Source of the DNA: Nitrospiraceae bacterium
GTDB lineage: Bacteria; Nitrospirota; Nitrospiria; Nitrospirales; UBA8639
Direction of reading: 5' to 3'
Assembly (NCBI GenBank): GCA_020632595.1
Contig: JACKFF010000004.1
Coordinates: 273,751 to 337,750, forward strand
DNA: 64,000 nucleotides
Numbering within the stretch: position 1 is the first letter of the stretch; every line of letters begins with the position of its first letter. Position numbers and translations under genes: made by a program. Under the pieces are notes generated by a model. It saw only the letters and a list, made by a program, of their open reading frames with translations, made no database searches and was not told where the DNA came from. This document shows, piece after piece, positions 60,853 through 64,000 of the stretch.

Positions 60853-62132
60853 GACCGGTCTATATGATCAGCGGCGGGATCACCAAATTCGCCAAAGCCC
60901 ATCCGGATAAAGATTTTCGTCTGATGGTCAAAGAAGCCTATGACGCCGCCCTCCAGGACGTGCCCGACTTATCGAAAGACATGATTGATGGTGGGGTCGG
61001 CTCCTATTTTTCAGACCATTTCACCCGACAGCTCCAAGCCGCCAGCATGGCGCATGATTATCTGGGACTGTGCCCCAAACCGTCAAAACGGGTCGAAGGG
61101 GGCGGAGCGACGGGAGGCCTGTGCTTTCAATCGGCCTGGGAAGCGATCGCCTCTGGGCGAATGCATTGCTGTGTGGCGTATGGATTTGAAACCATGTCAC
61201 GGGTCAACACATGGAAGGGCAACGAATTTATTGCGTTGGCTTCCGATACGAATTTCGACTTTCCGGTCGGCGGGTTTTACAGCGGGTACTATGCCATGAT
61301 GGTTAATCGCCATATGCATGAATTCGGCACCACGGTTGAACAGATGGCCATGGTCTCCGTCAAAAATCATCTGAATGCCTTGTACAATCCCTATGCACAG
61401 AAGGCGAAACGTCTCACCGTCAAACAGGTTCGGGAATCGCCCATGGTGGCCAGCCCATTGACCATGGAAGATATCTGCACCATGTCCGATGGAGCAGCCG
61501 TCTGCATTCTGGCTGACGAAACCATTGCGGAACAGGTCTGTGACCGGCCCGTCCACATCACCGGCATAGGATCAGGATCAGGATCCATGCGCCTGGCTGA
61601 CCGGCCGCATGGAAAAGTTCCACTGCTTCCACACGAGCAGGAATCCGATTATGCCCGGCTCAAATACCCCGGGGTGCATTCCTTTCGCGGGGGGCGTATG
61701 GCAGCCAAGCTGGCCTACGAAATGGCGGGCATTCGGAATCCATTGGAAGAATTAAGCTTTGTCGAACTTCACGACGCGTATACCTCCTCTGAAATTCAAA
61801 CCTATGAAGACCTGGGGTTGTGTAAATATGGGGAAGGCGGCAGGTTTATTGAAAAGGGTATCCCGTTCATGCCGGGGATTGAGTATGGCTTATCGTTATC
61901 GGAGCAAGGGGGACTTCCCGTGAATCCATCCGGGGGACTGCTGGCCTGCGGCCATCCGATCGGAGCCACAGGTTTGATGCAAGCTGTCTTTGCGTTTTGG
62001 CAATTACAAGGCACGATCGAGAAACATTTAGGCAGTCCGGCATTACAACTTCGCGATCCTCGACGTGGACTCATCCATAGTCATGCGGGCACCGGGACTT
62101 ATATCACCGTGTCGATCCTGGAGAGGATATAG
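60849..62132 (+). CDS. Thiolase-like protein lacking the nucleophilic cysteine
   Basis: The 427-residue protein belongs to the SCP2-type thiolase superfamily (ELHDAYTSSEIQTYEDLGL, NPSGGLLACGHPIGATG near the C-terminus). At the position of the acyl-binding Cys it has Gly86 in VEGGGATGG, and the second catalytic Cys motif is replaced by SHAGTGTYITV. Normal thiolase chemistry is therefore unlikely. Cys-less homologues that pair with DUF35 proteins, such as the steroid-degradation Ltp2 enzymes, act as aldolases; the DUF35 gene follows 7 bp downstream. The substrate here is unknown. Confidence 0.88.
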   Translation: MRPVYMISGGITKFAKAHPDKDFRLMVKEAYDAALQDVPDLSKDMIDGGVGSYFSDHFTRQLQAASMAHDYLGLCPKPSKRVEGGGATGGLCFQSAWEAIASGRMHCCVAYGFETMSRVNTWKGNEFIALASDTNFDFPVGGFYSGYYAMMVNRHMHEFGTTVEQMAMVSVKNHLNALYNPYAQKAKRLTVKQVRESPMVASPLTMEDICTMSDGAAVCILADETIAEQVCDRPVHITGIGSGSGSMRLADRPHGKVPLLPHEQESDYARLKYPGVHSFRGGRMAAKLAYEMAGIRNPLEELSFVELHDAYTSSEIQTYEDLGLCKYGEGGRFIEKGIPFMPGIEYGLSLSEQGGLPVNPSGGLLACGHPIGATGLMQAVFAFWQLQGTIEKHLGSPALQLRDPRRGLIHSHAGTGTYITVSILERI

Positions 62133-62139
62133 CCACACC

Positions 62140-62637
62140 ATGAAACACACCGAAATAACGGGGGAAACCTTGGAGAAACGCCAGGAGACGAATCTGCCGG
62201 AAGGCGCCCCGTTGTTCATCCAGGACCATTACGAAATCGACTACCGGCATAGTTATGCCCAGGATTCCCCCTTCTTTGTGGGGTTGAGTCAAGGCCGCTT
62301 GCTGGGATCGCGCTGTACGGGGTGCCGGTATAGGTATGCGACACCACGGGCCCATTGCATGGAATGCGGGGCGCCCACGATGTGGGAAGAACTTCCGCCA
62401 ACCGGACGCGTGCATACCTTCACGGTCTGCTATTACGGCGGGGAGAGTTTTCTGAAAGAAACCCCCTTTCTGTTGGTGCTGGTGGAATTTGATCAGGTAA
62501 ATACCCTCTTTCTCTCCCGGCTCAAAGGCATCCCATTGGATGAGGTTCACATTGGACTCCCGATTCGTCCACAATTCTCCGACACCCCCACATTCAAGGT
62601 GACCGATGTCTGGTTCGAACCCATTGACCCTACCTGA
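62140..62637 (+). CDS. DUF35 zinc-ribbon/OB-fold partner protein
   Basis: From ATG 62140 (GGAGAGGAT upstream) the 165-residue protein has a rubredoxin-like zinc ribbon (CTGCRYRYATPRAHCMECG, about 63-81) and an OB-fold (GRVHTFTVCYY, PFLLVLVEFDQV). Such proteins form complexes with thiolase-like enzymes and help bind CoA substrates. It follows the Cys-less thiolase gene and its 3' end overlaps the MeaB gene by 32 bp. Confidence 0.9.
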   Translation: MKHTEITGETLEKRQETNLPEGAPLFIQDHYEIDYRHSYAQDSPFFVGLSQGRLLGSRCTGCRYRYATPRAHCMECGAPTMWEELPPTGRVHTFTVCYYGGESFLKETPFLLVLVEFDQVNTLFLSRLKGIPLDEVHIGLPIRPQFSDTPTFKVTDVWFEPIDPT

Positions 62638-63382
62638 ATTTCCCACGATTCCTTCCTTACTCAAGGAAGTCCGAACAGGAAACATGCGGGCAATTTCACG
62701 TGCCATTACATTACTGGAAACGAATGGGCCGGAAAGAACAGCGGTCCTGGAAGGGCTCGAGCCTTTCTCCGGCCATGCACGCGTCATCGGGATCACCGGG
62801 TATCCCGGCGCGGGAAAAAGTACCGTGATCGATCAATTGATTACGGCGTACCGGTCTCAAGGGAAAAAGGTCGGCGTGCTGGCCGTGGATATCAGCAGCT
62901 CATTAACCGGCGGCGCCATTCTGGGAGATCGCATTCGCATGCAGCATCATTCGTTGGATGATCGGGTGTACATCCGGAGCATGGGCACGAGAGGACACCG
63001 GGGTGGCCTGGCGATGGCGACACGGGACGCGATTCGCGTGCTCGACGCGGCCGGGTTTGATGTCGTGCTGATTGAAACCATCGGGATGGGACAAGAAGAG
63101 GGTGAAATTGCCCAGATAGCCCAAACGGTGGTGGACGTCGTCGCTCCCGGTCTTGGCGATGACGTGCAAGCCATGAAGGCCGGAATCCTGGAAGTGGCCC
63201 ATATCGTCATCGTGAATAAAGCCGATCATCAGGGCGCCCGCGAAACCCTTCAGTCGTTGCGAGAATGGGTGCCACAGGTGTTGCTGGTGACCGCCCTAAC
63301 CGGAGAAGGCATTCCATCGTTGGTGGAGGCCATTACCCGCCATCAACAGTCCCTTGAAGTTTCGGCCCCCGTTTCCGGTTGA
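62606..63382 (+). CDS. meaB: MeaB/ArgK-type GTPase, mutase chaperone (short form)
   Basis: The G3E GTPase loads and protects adenosylcobalamin mutases. Motifs are Walker A GYPGAGKST, AVDISSSLTGGAILGDRIRM, the switch region VYIRSMGTRGHRGGLA, IETIGMGQEE and base-specific NKAD. At 258 residues it is shorter than typical MeaB (about 310-340) because it stops soon after the G domain and lacks most of the C-terminal dimerisation segment. The start at ATG 62606 overlaps DUF35 by 32 bp. Its presence confirms that the B12 mutase is the functional core of this operon. Confidence 0.9.
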   Translation: MSGSNPLTLPEFPTIPSLLKEVRTGNMRAISRAITLLETNGPERTAVLEGLEPFSGHARVIGITGYPGAGKSTVIDQLITAYRSQGKKVGVLAVDISSSLTGGAILGDRIRMQHHSLDDRVYIRSMGTRGHRGGLAMATRDAIRVLDAAGFDVVLIETIGMGQEEGEIAQIAQTVVDVVAPGLGDDVQAMKAGILEVAHIVIVNKADHQGARETLQSLREWVPQVLLVTALTGEGIPSLVEAITRHQQSLEVSAPVSG

Positions 63383-63456
63383 ACGTGCGTATTCCCTTGG
63401 GTTGCGCATCCATTAGGTTCGAACTCGTTGTGTTGGCGGAAGACAGGAGAAAGACA

Positions 63457-63528
63457 ATGACGTGGTTCCTGGATCTATTGGCTACTCCGCTCCTGGTTCC
63501 CTCTGGTAGTCGGACGCCTGCCACCTAG
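63457..63528 (+). CDS. Possible 23-residue micro-ORF
   Basis: An ATG with AGGAG 7 bases upstream opens a frame of 23 codons ending in TAG. The peptide has a hydrophobic N-terminal half (MTWFLDLLATPLLVP). It may be a leader peptide for the following gene or an accident of the repeat region; no direct support. Confidence 0.2.
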   Translation: MTWFLDLLATPLLVPSGSRTPAT

Positions 63529-63533
63529 CCTCT

Positions 63534-63721
63534 GGGCGGACGCTGGAATCAATCGGCGGGCCTTGTCTGAGCCCTTCGGTAAGACTCAGGATAAACTCCG
63601 CGAGTTGGCCCGCCCTTCTAGTCGTCGCGTCCGTCCAATCTGATGAGCCAGGTGGGGCGGCAATGGTTTTGGGTCCTTTTCCCGAAAGAAAAGGACCTCG
63701 GCTGCCGGGCCGAAACCCGGC
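63534..63721. repeat. Composite palindromic repeat with twin CCGAAA-loop hairpins
   Basis: Nested inverted repeats fill this stretch: outer stem GGGCGGACGC/GCGTCCGTCC (63534-63543 with 63627-63636, one G-T pair), inner stem GGCGGGCC/GGCCCGCC (63555-63562 with 63607-63614) and small stems CTGAG/CTCAG and AACTC-CGC-GAGTT inside. Two hairpins follow: GGTCCTTTTC/GAAAAGGACC (63672-63697) and GCCGGG/CCCGGC (63704-63721), both closed by the loop CCGAAA. The arrangement looks like a dispersed REP-type element and lies 19 bp before the last gene. Confidence 0.65.
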
Positions 63722-63740
63722 GACTTAAAAATTAAGAATC

Positions 63741-64000
63741 ATGCAACCTGCACCCCTTCAACGACATTCGTTCTCACATTTTGAGATGTCCGAGGAGCGT
63801 GGATTTTTGCCTGTCCCCGACCCTCTCGCTTCTTGTTCTCTCTGTCCTGAGCTGGAATGGCTCGGAGGGCAACTTCCCAAGCTGCTGGCTGCCCGACAAC
63901 TCCGGAACACCATCCACACGATGCAGGACCTCCTTCCCGGCAGGAAGGACAATTGGACTGTCGACACTTACCGATACGCCAATCGCATCCTTTCTTTTGC
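63741..64000 (+). CDS. Indoleamine 2,3-dioxygenase-like protein, N-terminal part (3' end outside window)
   Basis: The visible 86 residues from ATG 63741 show the N-terminal pattern of indoleamine 2,3-dioxygenase family proteins: HFEMSEERGFLPVPDPL, then LEWLGGQLPKLLAARQLRNTI and YRYANRILSF. The haem-binding region would lie beyond the window. The family oxidises tryptophan to N-formylkynurenine. It is separated from meaB by 358 bp of structured repeat, so it probably has its own promoter. Assignment rests on the N-terminal part only. Confidence 0.7.
   Translation, partial: MQPAPLQRHSFSHFEMSEERGFLPVPDPLASCSLCPELEWLGGQLPKLLAARQLRNTIHTMQDLLPGRKDNWTVDTYRYANRILSF

Noticed and set aside
42236..64000. 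Possibility that the catabolic island is a mobile element
   Set aside because: No integrase, transposase, tRNA gene or flanking direct repeat was found, and gene packing resembles normal operons.

Overview
The window looks like chromosomal DNA of a chemolithoautotrophic bacterium, most likely a Nitrospira-like member of the Nitrospirota. This is inference: there is no rRNA or nitrite-oxidation gene here, but the moderate GC, a Hyf/Ech-like complex without nickel ligands, an SbtA/SbtB bicarbonate system and a lexA-imuB-dnaE2 SOS cassette fit that picture. No tRNA, rRNA, CRISPR array, integrase or transposase was found.

Layout. 1-627: end of a membrane protein. 1249-10252 (minus strand): a seven-gene operon for a proton- or sodium-pumping complex related to hydrogenase-4 and complex I, whose large subunit has lost all four Ni-Fe cysteines. 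10253-12020: a gene-poor, AT-rich stretch. 12021-14773: a PAS histidine kinase and an NtrC-type sigma-54 activator. 15523-18325: a DUF2007 protein, a polytopic membrane protein and an isolated contractile-tail sheath protein. 18568-23936: RluD-type pseudouridine synthase, VTT membrane protein, MOSC protein, exported truncated hemoglobin, thioredoxin-like protein, a cysteine-bearing MarR regulator and TerC. 24310-29506: lexA, imuB-like and dnaE2. 29708-42235: mixed housekeeping and envelope genes, including SbtA/SbtB, a haem DUF3365 protein, HAF repeats, SRAP, DUF481, a ferredoxin-reductase-like flavoprotein and an XRE regulator.

42536-64000 is a divergent island for breaking down amino and organic acids. 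The minus arm holds a single-domain 4-hydroxyphenylpyruvate dioxygenase-like protein, homogentisate dioxygenase, a fumarylacetoacetase-like hydrolase, a phosphoribosyltransferase-like protein and the methylcitrate-cycle trio (PrpD, PrpB, citrate/methylcitrate synthase). The plus arm holds a haem-oxygenase-like di-iron protein, an acyl-CoA ligase, a 2-oxoacid dehydrogenase (E1alpha, E1beta, E2), a thiolase, 3-hydroxybutyryl-CoA dehydrogenase, a split B12 mutase with its MeaB chaperone, a metallo-beta-lactamase-fold hydrolase, a cysteine-less thiolase-like/DUF35 pair and, at the edge, an indoleamine 2,3-dioxygenase-like gene.

The mutase residues match isobutyryl-CoA mutase, not methylmalonyl-CoA mutase. 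This suggests the route branched-chain 2-oxoacid -> isobutyryl-CoA -> butyryl-CoA -> 3-hydroxybutyryl-CoA -> acetyl-CoA, next to tyrosine, propionyl-CoA and tryptophan catabolism. Other points of note are two autoregulated repressors (MarR and LexA) that appear to be made from leaderless mRNAs with operators over their promoters, and a composite palindromic repeat with twin CCGAAA-loop hairpins before the last gene.
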